The notes beneath the pieces were generated by a model. That model was not told the DNA's origin. It did no database searches and saw nothing but the letters and a program-made list of their open reading frames with translations. From the NCBI GenBank assembly GCA_963828075.1, contig CAWHDH010000007.1:1-64000 (forward strand): DNA of 64,000 nucleotides, read 5' to 3'. Shown piece by piece: positions 19,736-28,425 of this stretch (its first letter is position 1; every line of letters begins with the position of its first letter). This DNA is from JACCYI01 sp963828075 (GTDB taxonomy: Bacteria; Actinomycetota; Thermoleophilia; Solirubrobacterales; Solirubrobacteraceae). The position numbers and the translations under genes are program-made.

Positions 19736-21054
19736 GCGGGCGCGAGGCCGTGCGCGTCGAGCTCGCGCGCGCCCTCGGCGGAGAGCCGGGCGAGATCGCG
19801 CGCCTGCAGGGCGGCGCCGGCCGCTGCCAGATGTGGTCCCTTCAAGCGAGCGGGCGGCCGCTGGTCTTCCGCCAGTTCCCGGACGGAGTCGAGCGTGAGG
19901 TCGTCAGGGTCCGGGAGTGGCAGGTCCTCCGGCTCGCACGGGATGCGGGCGTCCCGGTTCCGAGCCCCGTTGCGCTGACACCCTCCGGCATCGTCGTCGA
20001 GCGCGTGGCCGGCGAGGCTCGGCCGCAGCGCCTGCTGACCGAGGAGCGCTGGGCCCCCGCGCGCCGCGGGCTGGTCGCGCGCGTCGCGGCGGCCGCCGCC
20101 CGGCTCCACGCGATCGAGCCACCCGGCTTCCTCCCGCACGAGCCGGAGCTGGACGGACACGGCTCGGGTCCGGCGCTCTCGGGGCTGGCGGCGGCCGAGG
20201 CCGCCGTCGTCATGCTCGAGCGCCACCTGGACCGGATGGGAGAGCCGCATCCCGCGATCGAGGTCGGCCTCCGCTGGCTGCGCCGCAACCTGCCGGCGCC
20301 GGCCTCGACCTCGATCGTGCACGGAGACCTCCGGCTCTCCAACCTCGTCGTCTCCGAGGACGGACGGCCGACGCTGATCGATTGGGAGCTGGTCCACGTC
20401 GGCGACGGCGCCGAGGACCTCGGCTGGATGTGCGTGAGGTCGTGGCGCTTCGGCGCCGCTCCGCCGGCGCTGGGATGCGGTTCCCGGCACGAGCTGCTCG
20501 CCGCGTACGCCGCGGCCGGCGGGCGAACGCTGTCGCTCGCCGAGCTGCGCTGGTGGGAGGTCTGCGGGAACGCCCGCTGGGCCGTCATCTGCCTGCTCCA
20601 GGCCCACCGCCACCGCACGGGCATCGCCCGCTCGCTCGAGCGGGCCATGATCGGCCGCCGGACCTGCGAGGCGGAGTGGGACCTGCTGGCGCTGCTCGCA
20701 GACGACCGCCCGCCGCCGCAACCCAGTCCGTCACCGCAGGACGGCCCGAGCGCGGTCGAGCTCCTCGAGGCGCTCGCGGACTACCTGCGCGCCGACCTTC
20801 GCCCGCGCGCGCCGGCCGAGGACTCCTTCAGACTGGCCATAGCGGCCAACGCATGCCGCATGCTGGCCCGGGAACTGCCGGCGGACTTCATCCCGAAGCA
20901 GCCTGCGGCACGCGAGCGGTCGGCCGCGCTGTGCGCACAAGTGCGCGCCGGCTCGCTCGACGGGCGACTCGACGGGCTGATCGAGACGCAGCGGGCCGAG
21001 GTCAGGGCGAAGCTCGAGGTCGCCAATCCTCGCTGGGCGGCCCCAGGATTGTGA
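19732..21054 (+). CDS. Aminoglycoside-phosphotransferase-like kinase with DUF6285 tail
   Basis: This 440-residue protein has the APH kinase fold. It shows a Brenner-type catalytic loop HGDLRLSNLVV near 200-210 and the metal-binding IDWELVHVGD near 216-225. The last 110 residues (SAVELLEALADYLRADLRP, SFRLAIAANACRMLARE) match the helical domain often annotated DUF6285 behind such kinases. Family members associated with ACAD10/11-type dehydrogenases phosphorylate hydroxyacyl-CoA. The ACAD10/11-like enzyme at 17668-18954 fits that pairing. It overlaps the deleted SDR by 4 nt and is followed by the second Ldi-domain gene. The substrate is unproven. Confidence 0.85.
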   Translation: MSGREAVRVELARALGGEPGEIARLQGGAGRCQMWSLQASGRPLVFRQFPDGVEREVVRVREWQVLRLARDAGVPVPSPVALTPSGIVVERVAGEARPQRLLTEERWAPARRGLVARVAAAAARLHAIEPPGFLPHEPELDGHGSGPALSGLAAAEAAVVMLERHLDRMGEPHPAIEVGLRWLRRNLPAPASTSIVHGDLRLSNLVVSEDGRPTLIDWELVHVGDGAEDLGWMCVRSWRFGAAPPALGCGSRHELLAAYAAAGGRTLSLAELRWWEVCGNARWAVICLLQAHRHRTGIARSLERAMIGRRTCEAEWDLLALLADDRPPPQPSPSPQDGPSAVELLEALADYLRADLRPRAPAEDSFRLAIAANACRMLARELPADFIPKQPAARERSAALCAQVRAGSLDGRLDGLIETQRAEVRAKLEVANPRWAAPGL

Positions 21055-21153
21055 ATACCTCCACCCGCTCCGCCCATCAGGGTCGACGTGACACGTGACG
21101 ACGGGCACCGTGGACGCGCCCACGTTCGAACGATCGGGAGGACACCGAGGCCG

Positions 21154-23202
21154 ATGAGGCGTCGACCAATCAGAACGGCTGCCGTCCGGTCCCCCCTCCT
21201 CGACGTGCTCGCCGAGCTCCGGCGCAGCGCCTGGACACCCGTCCTCGCGCCGCTGGCCGCCGCCGGCCTGACCACGATCAACCAGCCGCAGATCGACAAG
21301 ACCGGGGCCGCCGACGACCCGCTGGACCGGTCGCTGGCGATTCCCCTCGCCGACCATCCCGTCGGCCCGATGACTCGCGCGCGTCAGCGCCGGCTGGCGG
21401 CGATCTTCGCCACCGCCCAGCTCGCCGGGATCGGTGCCGTGCGCGCCAAGGCCGGCCCCGCGCGAGAGGCCTGGGCCACGGGGATCATGTTCCCCGGCGC
21501 CGGCTTCCTGTACAGCCGGGACCCGGGCCGCTTCGCGGTGACGGCGGCCGCGTTCGGATTGGCCGGCGTGGCCTGGTTCGGCACCGGGAACCACATCGCG
21601 CCGCCGCTCGTTTGGGCGGGCGCGGCCGCCATCGCCGCCCGCCGCGCCGCGAGCACGTCCCGACACTGGCGCCGGGCACCGTACGTCGTCGCCGCCACGA
21701 TGGCCGCCGTCTCCTACGAGCTGATCCGCGAGCGCCGGCAGCACTTCGGCGAGCAGCGGGAGCAGGCGGAAGCGGCGAACGAGTTGCTGCGGGTGACTCC
21801 CCCGCCGCTTCGGGGCGCCGACCGACCGGACGTCCACGCCATCGGTGAGATGGACGACGTGACGCTCGCCCTGGCTCGCCGGTTCGTCGACACCGCGTTC
21901 AAGGAGCTCGACGACTGGTCGGACTGGGACGTGATCGAGCAGTTCCAGACCGCCGCGGTCCGGTACCAGATCGATCACATGATCTACACGATCGCGCTGC
22001 AGAAGTTCACCCGGACCCCGGCCTTCCGTGGCTACCAGGACGAGGCCATGCGGCGACTCATCGATAAGTACCAGCAGAAGAAGGTCTGGTCCTACTGGGC
22101 CTACGAGAACCTGTGGGGCAACTTCGAGTGGAACCCGGACCCGGCGCGCAAGCACAACATCATGCTGACCGGGTTCTTCGCGCTGTCGCTCGGCGCCTTT
22201 CAGACGGTCACCGGCGACTACCGGCACAGCCGGCCCGGGGCGATCAAGTTCGTGTGGAACGAGAAGCGCCGCTACCCGTACTCGTACGACTCGCTGTGCG
22301 CGTCGCTGACCTCGGACTACCTGAAGTCGCCGTGGGGCCTCGTCGTCTGCGAGCCGAACTGGATCTTCTCGGCCTGCAACATGCGCGGCGCGGCGGGTCT
22401 GCTGATCCACGACCGCCTGCACGGGACCCACTACTGGGACATGATCAAGGACGGGTACTACCGCGGGCTCGAGCAGGAGTTCGTGCGGCCCGACGGGACG
22501 CTCAACTTCTATCGCTCCGCCCGAACCGGGATCGGGCTGACGGGCGCGTCGTTCTCCACCGACCTGCGGCCGACGGTGCCGCATGTCGCCGATCGGGGCT
22601 GGGCGTTGCTCCGCGCGGCGTACGAGGAGCGCGACGGCAGGCTCGTGACGCCCCTCGCCGGCCGCGACAAGCTGCTCGACACCGGGAACTACTCGTTCCA
22701 CCCCCTCAAGGCGTACGCGTACATCATCGAAGAGGCGCGCGAGGCCGGTGACGACGAGGCCGCCGACGCGGCGTGGGAAGAGGTCCGGGGCAGGATCGAC
22801 ATGTCGATCGACAGCCGCGGCTGGCTCGTCGTCCAGGGCGCTTCCATCGCCGCGCACCTTGCGTTGGCGCGTTCGCTGAACGGACGAAAGAGCGGATGGC
22901 TCGACCTGATCGGTAAGGGGATGCCGGAGGCGTGGGTCAACGGGCCGCAGGTGGAGTCGGTGCCCTATCCGGCGGTGATGGTCGCAGCTGCGGTCACCGA
23001 CGGCGAAGCGCTCGACGCGGTGTTCCGATCGACGAACGGCGGCGGGCGCTTCGACGTCGAGCTGAGTCAGCTGCGCCCGAGCGGCTCGTACCACGTCACC
23101 GGCGCGACGACCGCCTCGCTCGTCGCCGACGAGCGAGGTCGTGCCACGGTCGAGTTGGAGCTGGATGGGCGGCGCGAGCTGCGTCTGGCGCCGGTGGGTT
23201 GA
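21154..23202 (+). CDS. Linalool dehydratase/isomerase (Ldi)-domain protein, copy 2
   Basis: I place the start at the ATG at 21154, behind gggagg (21135-21141), giving 682 residues; a GTG at 21088 is possible. It is a close paralogue of the protein at 10096-12303 along its whole length apart from a shorter N-terminus. The block VWSYWAYENLWGNFEWNPDP is identical in both. The LinD-like cysteine pair is C399 and C408 in VVCEPNWIFSACN, and the LinD active-site His is again replaced (F341 in LTGFFALSLG). Hydrophobic segments lie near 85-160. It is followed 11 nt later by the same kind of small companion gene as copy 1, then by family A. A role in hydrating or dehydrating an isoprenoid-like alcohol is inferred. 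Confidence 0.8.
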   Translation: MRRRPIRTAAVRSPLLDVLAELRRSAWTPVLAPLAAAGLTTINQPQIDKTGAADDPLDRSLAIPLADHPVGPMTRARQRRLAAIFATAQLAGIGAVRAKAGPAREAWATGIMFPGAGFLYSRDPGRFAVTAAAFGLAGVAWFGTGNHIAPPLVWAGAAAIAARRAASTSRHWRRAPYVVAATMAAVSYELIRERRQHFGEQREQAEAANELLRVTPPPLRGADRPDVHAIGEMDDVTLALARRFVDTAFKELDDWSDWDVIEQFQTAAVRYQIDHMIYTIALQKFTRTPAFRGYQDEAMRRLIDKYQQKKVWSYWAYENLWGNFEWNPDPARKHNIMLTGFFALSLGAFQTVTGDYRHSRPGAIKFVWNEKRRYPYSYDSLCASLTSDYLKSPWGLVVCEPNWIFSACNMRGAAGLLIHDRLHGTHYWDMIKDGYYRGLEQEFVRPDGTLNFYRSARTGIGLTGASFSTDLRPTVPHVADRGWALLRAAYEERDGRLVTPLAGRDKLLDTGNYSFHPLKAYAYIIEEAREAGDDEAADAAWEEVRGRIDMSIDSRGWLVVQGASIAAHLALARSLNGRKSGWLDLIGKGMPEAWVNGPQVESVPYPAVMVAAAVTDGEALDAVFRSTNGGGRFDVELSQLRPSGSYHVTGATTASLVADERGRATVELELDGRRELRLAPVG

Positions 23203-23213
23203 GAGGCCGAGCG

Positions 23214-23498
23214 ATGCCGGCTCCGCCGACCGCTCCCGACTCAGCTCCGCGCGGGCGGGCAGCGTTCGCGCGGGTGATCGCCACCCAACGAAAGCTCGTC
23301 GCCCGGCGACTCACGAACGCGCCCGCCATCTGGATGTCGGTCCCGACCTGGGGGCGGCTGTGGGTGAACGCCGGCCGCCTGGTCGGCCTCGCCCGCGCAG
23401 CGGGCGCTCATTGTCGCGAAGCGCCAACGGGTCCCGGGTGGCATGGCCATGATCGCCATTGCCGCGCCGCGCGTGCTCGGCTTCGATCCAGATCATGA
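23214..23498 (+). CDS. Small Ldi-companion protein, copy 2
   Basis: This ATG-started 94-residue protein begins MPAPPTAPDSAPRGRAA. Residues 18-50 (ARVIATQRKLVARRLTNAPA then IWMSVPTWGRL) match the small protein behind the other Ldi-domain gene. The tail after residue 55 is basic and Cys/His-containing and has no counterpart in copy 1. It may reflect a shifted frame near the end. The stop overlaps the start of the family A gene (ATGA). The amphipathic W-x-S-x-P-x-W-G-R block and the constant position behind Ldi genes suggest a membrane-associated partner or maturation factor of the Ldi protein. Function is unknown. Confidence 0.7.
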   Translation: MPAPPTAPDSAPRGRAAFARVIATQRKLVARRLTNAPAIWMSVPTWGRLWVNAGRLVGLARAAGAHCREAPTGPGWHGHDRHCRAARARLRSRS

Positions 23499-24817
23499 GT
23501 GCCGCCTCGGAGGCCGCCGTCGAGGCCGCCCCGCGCTACCTGGGGCGCGTCCCGAGCGGCCCGGAGGGCGACCTCCAGATGCGGGCCAAGCAGCGCACCG
23601 GCATCCTCGAGGCCACCCCCGAGAACATCGCTCGCAACCGGCTGACGACCGAGGAGATCGACGACTACCTGGCCTACTCGGGCTGGAACCTCTGGGATCT
23701 CCTGGCGGCCCGCCAGACGGAGGGCGAGAACAGCCTGATCCCGCGCCAGGAGTACGAGTGCACCGGCTTCCTGCAGTGCTGGCTGCAGTACCCGAGGTTC
23801 TTCGAGGCCATCACCGCGGAGCTGGGCGTCGACGGGCTCGTCGCGTTGTGGGGCACCGGCCGGCGGGAGCCGGCGAGCAAGATCAACCAGGCCCACGCCT
23901 GGGCCATCGGGCAGATGCCGCTGATCGGCCGGGGACTGGCGGTCGCGCTCGGCATCCAGCGCGCGGACGAGCGCCTGGACGAGCTCAACACCGTGGTCCA
24001 GTTCGCGCGGCGGACCATGTACGGCGCGATCGGGCCGGGCCCGACGTTCCTCTCCGCGCGCGGCTACCGCGCGCCGTCCCTCGACGATACGTGGATCGAT
24101 CGGTTCGTCGCCGACCACGAGGCGCTCGACGACCCCCAGCGGATGAAGGCCTTCCGGCAGTTCATCGCCCAGTCGGAGCTGTTCGGGTTCCTGCTGCACT
24201 TCGACGCGCGATCCGCGCTCAACGACACCGGCCCGTACGAGCTCGCGGACGGCCGGGTCGTGATCGTCCGCGACCACTTCCTCACCGCGCCCAACTACCA
24301 CTGGGCGCAGGTCAGCGAAGGGCTGCCGCACTGCGTCACGCAGGCCATGTTCTTCGGGCCGACCGAGGAGCTGCGCCTGACGGTCAACGACCTGGGAACC
24401 ACGTTCGCGGAGCCCAAGAACTACCACCGGTACCTGACCGGCGTCGCCGCCTACGCGCGCGACACCATCGACACGCCCGCGTCCGAGCTGCGCCTGCTCT
24501 CGGCCGACGAGCAGGCCGCGATCACGCGCGACATCCTGCCGCGCACGATGAAGCTGTACGCGCAGATCGCGACGATGACCCGCCGCGACCGCATCATGAG
24601 CGGCGTGCAGAACTACACCGCCGAGCCCGTCGAGCCCCTCGCCCGCGCCGCCGGCTTGTGGGAGAGGTTCCGCACGGAGATGCAGTTCGACGAGCTGCAC
24701 CCGCTGACCGCGGACGCGTACCACGCCTTCGCGCGCGGCGCGGCCGTGGAGCTGCTGCCGCCCGTCTTCACGGAGGGCGCGGCGTTCCCGGCCGTCGGTC
24801 CGCGGGCGACCTGGTGA
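23495..24817 (+). CDS. Family A protein (uncharacterised, ~440 residues), copy 2
   Basis: This 440-residue soluble protein shares full-length similarity with the one at 36687-38015. I recognise no known domain. Conserved blocks in both are SGWNLWDLLA/GGWNVWDVLA, the segment SLIPRQEYE, RGYRAP, LLHFD, IVRDHFL, LPHCVTQAMFF/LPHVITQAMYF, LTVNDL and the pair MTRRD + IMSGVQ. Repeated invariant His, Asp, Arg and Tyr (RDHFL, YHW, EGLPH) are compatible with an enzyme active site or metal site. It is coupled to the small Ldi companion upstream (ATGA) and to the LLM oxidoreductase downstream (GTGA). It therefore belongs to the same pathway as the Ldi-domain protein. Confidence 0.8.
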   Translation: MSAASEAAVEAAPRYLGRVPSGPEGDLQMRAKQRTGILEATPENIARNRLTTEEIDDYLAYSGWNLWDLLAARQTEGENSLIPRQEYECTGFLQCWLQYPRFFEAITAELGVDGLVALWGTGRREPASKINQAHAWAIGQMPLIGRGLAVALGIQRADERLDELNTVVQFARRTMYGAIGPGPTFLSARGYRAPSLDDTWIDRFVADHEALDDPQRMKAFRQFIAQSELFGFLLHFDARSALNDTGPYELADGRVVIVRDHFLTAPNYHWAQVSEGLPHCVTQAMFFGPTEELRLTVNDLGTTFAEPKNYHRYLTGVAAYARDTIDTPASELRLLSADEQAAITRDILPRTMKLYAQIATMTRRDRIMSGVQNYTAEPVEPLARAAGLWERFRTEMQFDELHPLTADAYHAFARGAAVELLPPVFTEGAAFPAVGPRATW

Positions 24818-25851
24818 AGCTGGGGCTGAACCTCGGCTACTGGACGGGCGGCCCGCCTGCGGGCGTGCTCGAACTCGTCACGGAGGCCGAGCGCCTCGGC
24901 CTGCACTCGATCTGGACGTCGGAGGCCTACGGCTCGGACGCCTTGACGCCGCTGGCGTGGTGGGGCGCGCACACCGAGCGCGTCGCGCTCGGGACGGCGA
25001 TCATGCAGATGGCGGCGCGCGCGCCGACGGCCACGGCGATGGCGGCCATGACGCTCGACCACCTGTCGGGCGGGCGAGCGATCCTCGGCCTGGGCGTGTC
25101 AGGCCCGCAGGTGGTCGAAGGCTGGTACGGCGAGCCGTTCGCGAAGCCGCTGGCCCGGACGCGCGAGTACATCGGCATCGTGCGCCAGGTGCTGAGCCGC
25201 CGGGCGCCGGTCACCGCTCCAGGCCCGCACCATCCGCTGCCCCTGCCGCCCGGCGACGCCGCCACCGGCCTCGGCAAGCCGCTCAAGCCGTCGCTTCACC
25301 CGCTCCGCGAGGACCTGCCCATCTACCTGGCGGCCGAGGGCCCGAAGAACATCGCTCTCGCCGGCGAGCTGTGCGACGGGTGGCTTGCGCTCTTCTACTC
25401 GCCCCAGCACGGCGAGTGGTACCGCCGGGCCTTGGCCGAGGGCCTCGGGCGGCCGGGCGCGCGCCGGACCTGGGAGGACTTCGAGGTCGCGGCGAGCGTC
25501 CCGCTGGTGCTCGACGCGGACGTCGAGAAGGCCGCGGACGCCCTGCGGCCCATGTACGCCCTGTACTTCGGCGGGATGGGGGCCAAGGCGGCCAACTTCC
25601 ACGCCGACGTCGTGCGCCGCATGGGCTTCGAGGCCGATGCGGAGCGGATCCAGGCGCTGTACCTGGCGGGGCGCAAGGCCGAGGCCGCCGCGGCGGTCCC
25701 CACCCGGCTCGTCGACGAGCTCGCGCTCATCGGCCCACCCGATCGGATCCGGGAGCGGCTCGCGGCGTGGCGCGAGTCGATCGTCACGACGCTGCTCATC
25801 TCCGGGGACGTCGCCACGCTGCGGGTCGCCGCCGATCTGGTCCTGGGCTGA
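24814..25851 (+). CDS. LLM-class flavin/F420-dependent oxidoreductase
   Basis: The GTG at 24814 overlaps the family A stop (GTGA) and gives 345 residues starting MKLGLNLGYWTGG. The sequence has the luciferase-like TIM-barrel signature: ERLGLHSIWTSEAYGSDALTPL, RVALGTAIMQMAARAPTATA, LDHLSGGRAILGLGVSGPQV and IYLAAEGPKNIALAGELCDGW. Many actinobacterial members of this type use coenzyme F420 rather than FMN and act on alcohols or enones. The N-terminal pattern suggests F420, but this is inferred. Its position between family A and two crotonases suggests oxidation of a pathway intermediate. Confidence 0.88.
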   Translation: MKLGLNLGYWTGGPPAGVLELVTEAERLGLHSIWTSEAYGSDALTPLAWWGAHTERVALGTAIMQMAARAPTATAMAAMTLDHLSGGRAILGLGVSGPQVVEGWYGEPFAKPLARTREYIGIVRQVLSRRAPVTAPGPHHPLPLPPGDAATGLGKPLKPSLHPLREDLPIYLAAEGPKNIALAGELCDGWLALFYSPQHGEWYRRALAEGLGRPGARRTWEDFEVAASVPLVLDADVEKAADALRPMYALYFGGMGAKAANFHADVVRRMGFEADAERIQALYLAGRKAEAAAAVPTRLVDELALIGPPDRIRERLAAWRESIVTTLLISGDVATLRVAADLVLG

Positions 25852-26663
25852 TGGCCGGACCCGACCTGATCCTCACGGACGTCGAGGACCGGGTCGCCGT
25901 CGTGGTCCTCAATCGCCCGCGGGCGCGCAACGCGCTCAACAGCGCGATGCTCGAGCGACTGACCCGCACGCTCGAGCACGTCGACGCCGATCCCGAGGTC
26001 GACGTGGTGATCCTCACGGGCGCCGACCCGGCGTTCTGCGCCGGGCTGGATCTCAAGGAGGTCGGCTCGACGGGCGGCATCCTCGGCGAAGGGCGGGCCG
26101 CATCGGAGGCCGCGCGGCGCGGTGGTCCGATCCCGCGCATGGAGACGCCGCTGATCGGCGCGATCAACGGCCCGGCGATCACGGGTGGCCTCGAGATCGC
26201 GCTCACCTGCGACTTCCTCGTCGCCTCCGATGCCGCGGTGTTCGGAGACAGCCACGTCAGCGTGGGCTTCCAGCCGGGCTGGGGCGGCGCGGTCCTGCTG
26301 GCCGAGGCGATCGGCGTCCGCCGCGCCCGCGAGATGAGCTTCACGGGTACGTTCATCGGGGCGGGCGAGGCGCTCGATCTCGGGCTGGTCAACCACGTCG
26401 TCGGGCACGCCGAGCTGCTCCCGTTCTGCCGACGGCTCGCCGCGGACATGGTGGCCGGCGACGGGGCCGCGTTGCGACGGCTGCGCCGGACGTACGGCGA
26501 GATCGCCGACGCGGTCGCCGGCGCCGGCTGGGAGGCCGAGGCGCGCGGCGCCCGCGAGTGGCAGGGCCGCACCTTCGACCCGGCCGAGGTGGAGCGCCGG
26601 CGCGACGCGATCGTCGCCCGCGGCCGGGCCCAGGCACGCCGACCCCACGAGGAGGACGACTGA
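25851..26663 (+). CDS. Enoyl-CoA hydratase/isomerase family protein (crotonase) 1
   Basis: This 270-residue crotonase starts at an ATG overlapping the LLM stop (TGATG). The oxyanion-hole segments are CAGLDLKEVG (about 62-71) and NGPAITGGLEIAL (about 104-116). Of the two catalytic glutamates of classical enoyl-CoA hydratase, the first is kept (GGLE). The second position in FGDSHVSVG is His instead of the usual PE. That pattern argues against a standard hydratase and for an isomerase, hydrolase or C-C bond reaction. It is adjacent to and coupled with a second crotonase. Confidence 0.88.
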   Translation: MAGPDLILTDVEDRVAVVVLNRPRARNALNSAMLERLTRTLEHVDADPEVDVVILTGADPAFCAGLDLKEVGSTGGILGEGRAASEAARRGGPIPRMETPLIGAINGPAITGGLEIALTCDFLVASDAAVFGDSHVSVGFQPGWGGAVLLAEAIGVRRAREMSFTGTFIGAGEALDLGLVNHVVGHAELLPFCRRLAADMVAGDGAALRRLRRTYGEIADAVAGAGWEAEARGAREWQGRTFDPAEVERRRDAIVARGRAQARRPHEEDD

Positions 26664-27451
26664 TGGCGCGAGAACCGGTGCAGGAGCACGAGACCCTCCT
26701 GGTCGAGCGGGAGGGCCCGGTCGCGACGATGACGATGAACCGGCCGGCGCAGATGAACGCGATCTGGCGCCAGTCCTACCTCGATTTCGAGCAGGCGTTC
26801 ATGTGGGCGCGCGACGATGACTCGGTGCGCGTCGTGGTCGTCACGGGAGCCGGCGACCGCGCCTTCTGCGCTGGTGGCGACAAGGAGCTCGACCTCCCCG
26901 TGCTCGCCGGTCTCGGCTCGTCCGGCATGGTCACGGACGCGCGGATCGCGCAGGACACGATCCTGCGGATCCGTGAGCTCAGCAAGCCCGTGATCGCGCG
27001 GGTCAACGGCGTCGCCGTGGGCGGTGGCTGTGACATCGCCCTCGCCTGCGACATCGTCATCGCGTCGACGACCGCCTCGTTCGGCCAGTTCTGGATCCGC
27101 CGCGGCATCCTGCCCGGGATGGGTGGCGGCTACCTCCTGGCGCGGCTCGTCGGGACCCACCGGGCCAAGGAGCTCATCTTCACGGGCGACCGGATCGATG
27201 CGACGGAGGCGGAGCGGATCGGGATGATCAACCGCGTCGTCGCACCCGAGGACCTCGACGGCGCCGTCTACGAGCTGGCCGAGCGGCTGGCGGGGATGCC
27301 CGCGCTCGCGCTGGGCATCAGCAAGCGGCTCATCGACGTGCACGCCGAAGGCACGCTGGAGTCCTACTTCGAGGCGGTGAGCTGGGCGAACGCGATGCTC
27401 GTCCAGGGCGAGGACCACGCCGCCGGCGTGGCCGCCATGCGGAGTGGTTAG
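26663..27451 (+). CDS. Enoyl-CoA hydratase/isomerase family protein (crotonase) 2
   Basis: This 262-residue crotonase starts with ATG overlapping the previous stop (TGATG). Oxyanion-hole segments are CAGGDKELDL and NGVAVGGGCDIAL. Both classical catalytic glutamates are replaced: Asp in GGGCD and Trp in FGQFWIRRG. So it is unlikely to be an ordinary enoyl-CoA hydratase. PGMGGGYLLARLVG and AKELIFTGDRIDA are typical of the fold. It is the last gene of the operon, and its stop overlaps, tail to tail, the stop of the E1 beta gene on the other strand. Confidence 0.88.
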   Translation: MAREPVQEHETLLVEREGPVATMTMNRPAQMNAIWRQSYLDFEQAFMWARDDDSVRVVVVTGAGDRAFCAGGDKELDLPVLAGLGSSGMVTDARIAQDTILRIRELSKPVIARVNGVAVGGGCDIALACDIVIASTTASFGQFWIRRGILPGMGGGYLLARLVGTHRAKELIFTGDRIDATEAERIGMINRVVAPEDLDGAVYELAERLAGMPALALGISKRLIDVHAEGTLESYFEAVSWANAMLVQGEDHAAGVAAMRSG

Positions 27452-28425
27452 CCCTCGCGGACCATCGCCTCGGCCGCCTCGACGACATCGGCCGACGACG
27501 GCATCAGCGCGCGCTCGAGGCCGGGGCTGAACGGCATCGGCACGAACGGGGCGCCGATCCGGCGCACCGGGACCCGGAGCAGGTCGAAGAGCTCGTCTGC
27601 CGCCCGGGCGGCGACCTCGGCGCCCGCGCCGAAGTCCTGGACCGCTTCGTGGACGATCAGCAGGCGCCCGGTGCGCTCGGCCGACTCGAAGACGGTCGCC
27701 ATGTCGAGCGGCACCAGCGACCGCAGGTCGATCACCTCGAGCGACGCGCTCGAGGACTCGGCGGCGGTGAGGCACTCGCGCAGCATCTGGCCCCAGGTGA
27801 CGACGGTGACGTCGTCCCCCCGGGTGGCGACGCGCGCCTTGCCGAGCGGCAGCGGATCCTCCCCCGGGGTGCCGCGCATCCCGTAGAGCCGGCGGCTCTC
27901 CACGTACACGACCGGGTTCGGGTCCTCGACCGCGGCGAGCAGCAGGTCGCGCGCGTCGGTGACGGTCGCCGGCATGACGACCTTCAGCCCGGGGATGTGG
28001 GCGAGCATCGTCTCGAGGCTCTGGGAGTGCTGGGCCCCGGCGCTCTTGCCGGCACCCGTCTGGGTGCGGAAGACGATGGGGCACTGGATCGCCCCGGCGG
28101 TCATGTACGGCAGCTTCGCCGCCTGGTTGAGGATCGGATCGAGGCAGACGCCGATGAAGTCCATGAACATGATCTCGACGATGGGCCGCAGGCCGGTCAT
28201 CGCCGCGCCCACGGCGGCGCCGACGTAGCCCATCTCGCTGATCGGCGTGTCGATCACGCGCTCGGACCCGAAGCGCTCGTGGAGCCCACGGGTGACCGTG
28301 AAGATCCCGCCGCCCGAGCCGACGTCGATGCCGATGAGCACGACCGAGTCGTCGCGCTCGAGCGCGTCGGCCAGGCCGCCGGTGATCGCCTCCATATAGC
28401 GGACCTGCTCAGTCGCGGTAGACAT
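27448..28425 (-). CDS. 2-Oxoacid dehydrogenase E1 component, beta subunit
   Basis: This 325-residue protein is the beta subunit of a thiamine-diphosphate-dependent 2-oxoacid or acetoin dehydrogenase E1. Recognisable features are RVIDTPISEMGYVGAAVGAA, EIMFMDFIGVCLDP, FRTQTGAGKSAGAQHSQSLE, VVMPATVTDARDLLLAA and the C-terminal EAVQDFGAGAEVAA. It overlaps the E1 alpha gene by 17 nt, so both subunits are made together. The ATG start follows directly in the family-typical EQVRYMEAITGGL context. The E2 gene lies divergently at 29462; no E3 is present. The substrate (pyruvate, acetoin or branched-chain) is not decided by the sequence. Confidence 0.9.
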   Translation of the reverse strand: MSTATEQVRYMEAITGGLADALERDDSVVLIGIDVGSGGGIFTVTRGLHERFGSERVIDTPISEMGYVGAAVGAAMTGLRPIVEIMFMDFIGVCLDPILNQAAKLPYMTAGAIQCPIVFRTQTGAGKSAGAQHSQSLETMLAHIPGLKVVMPATVTDARDLLLAAVEDPNPVVYVESRRLYGMRGTPGEDPLPLGKARVATRGDDVTVVTWGQMLRECLTAAESSSASLEVIDLRSLVPLDMATVFESAERTGRLLIVHEAVQDFGAGAEVAARAADELFDLLRVPVRRIGAPFVPMPFSPGLERALMPSSADVVEAAEAMVREG

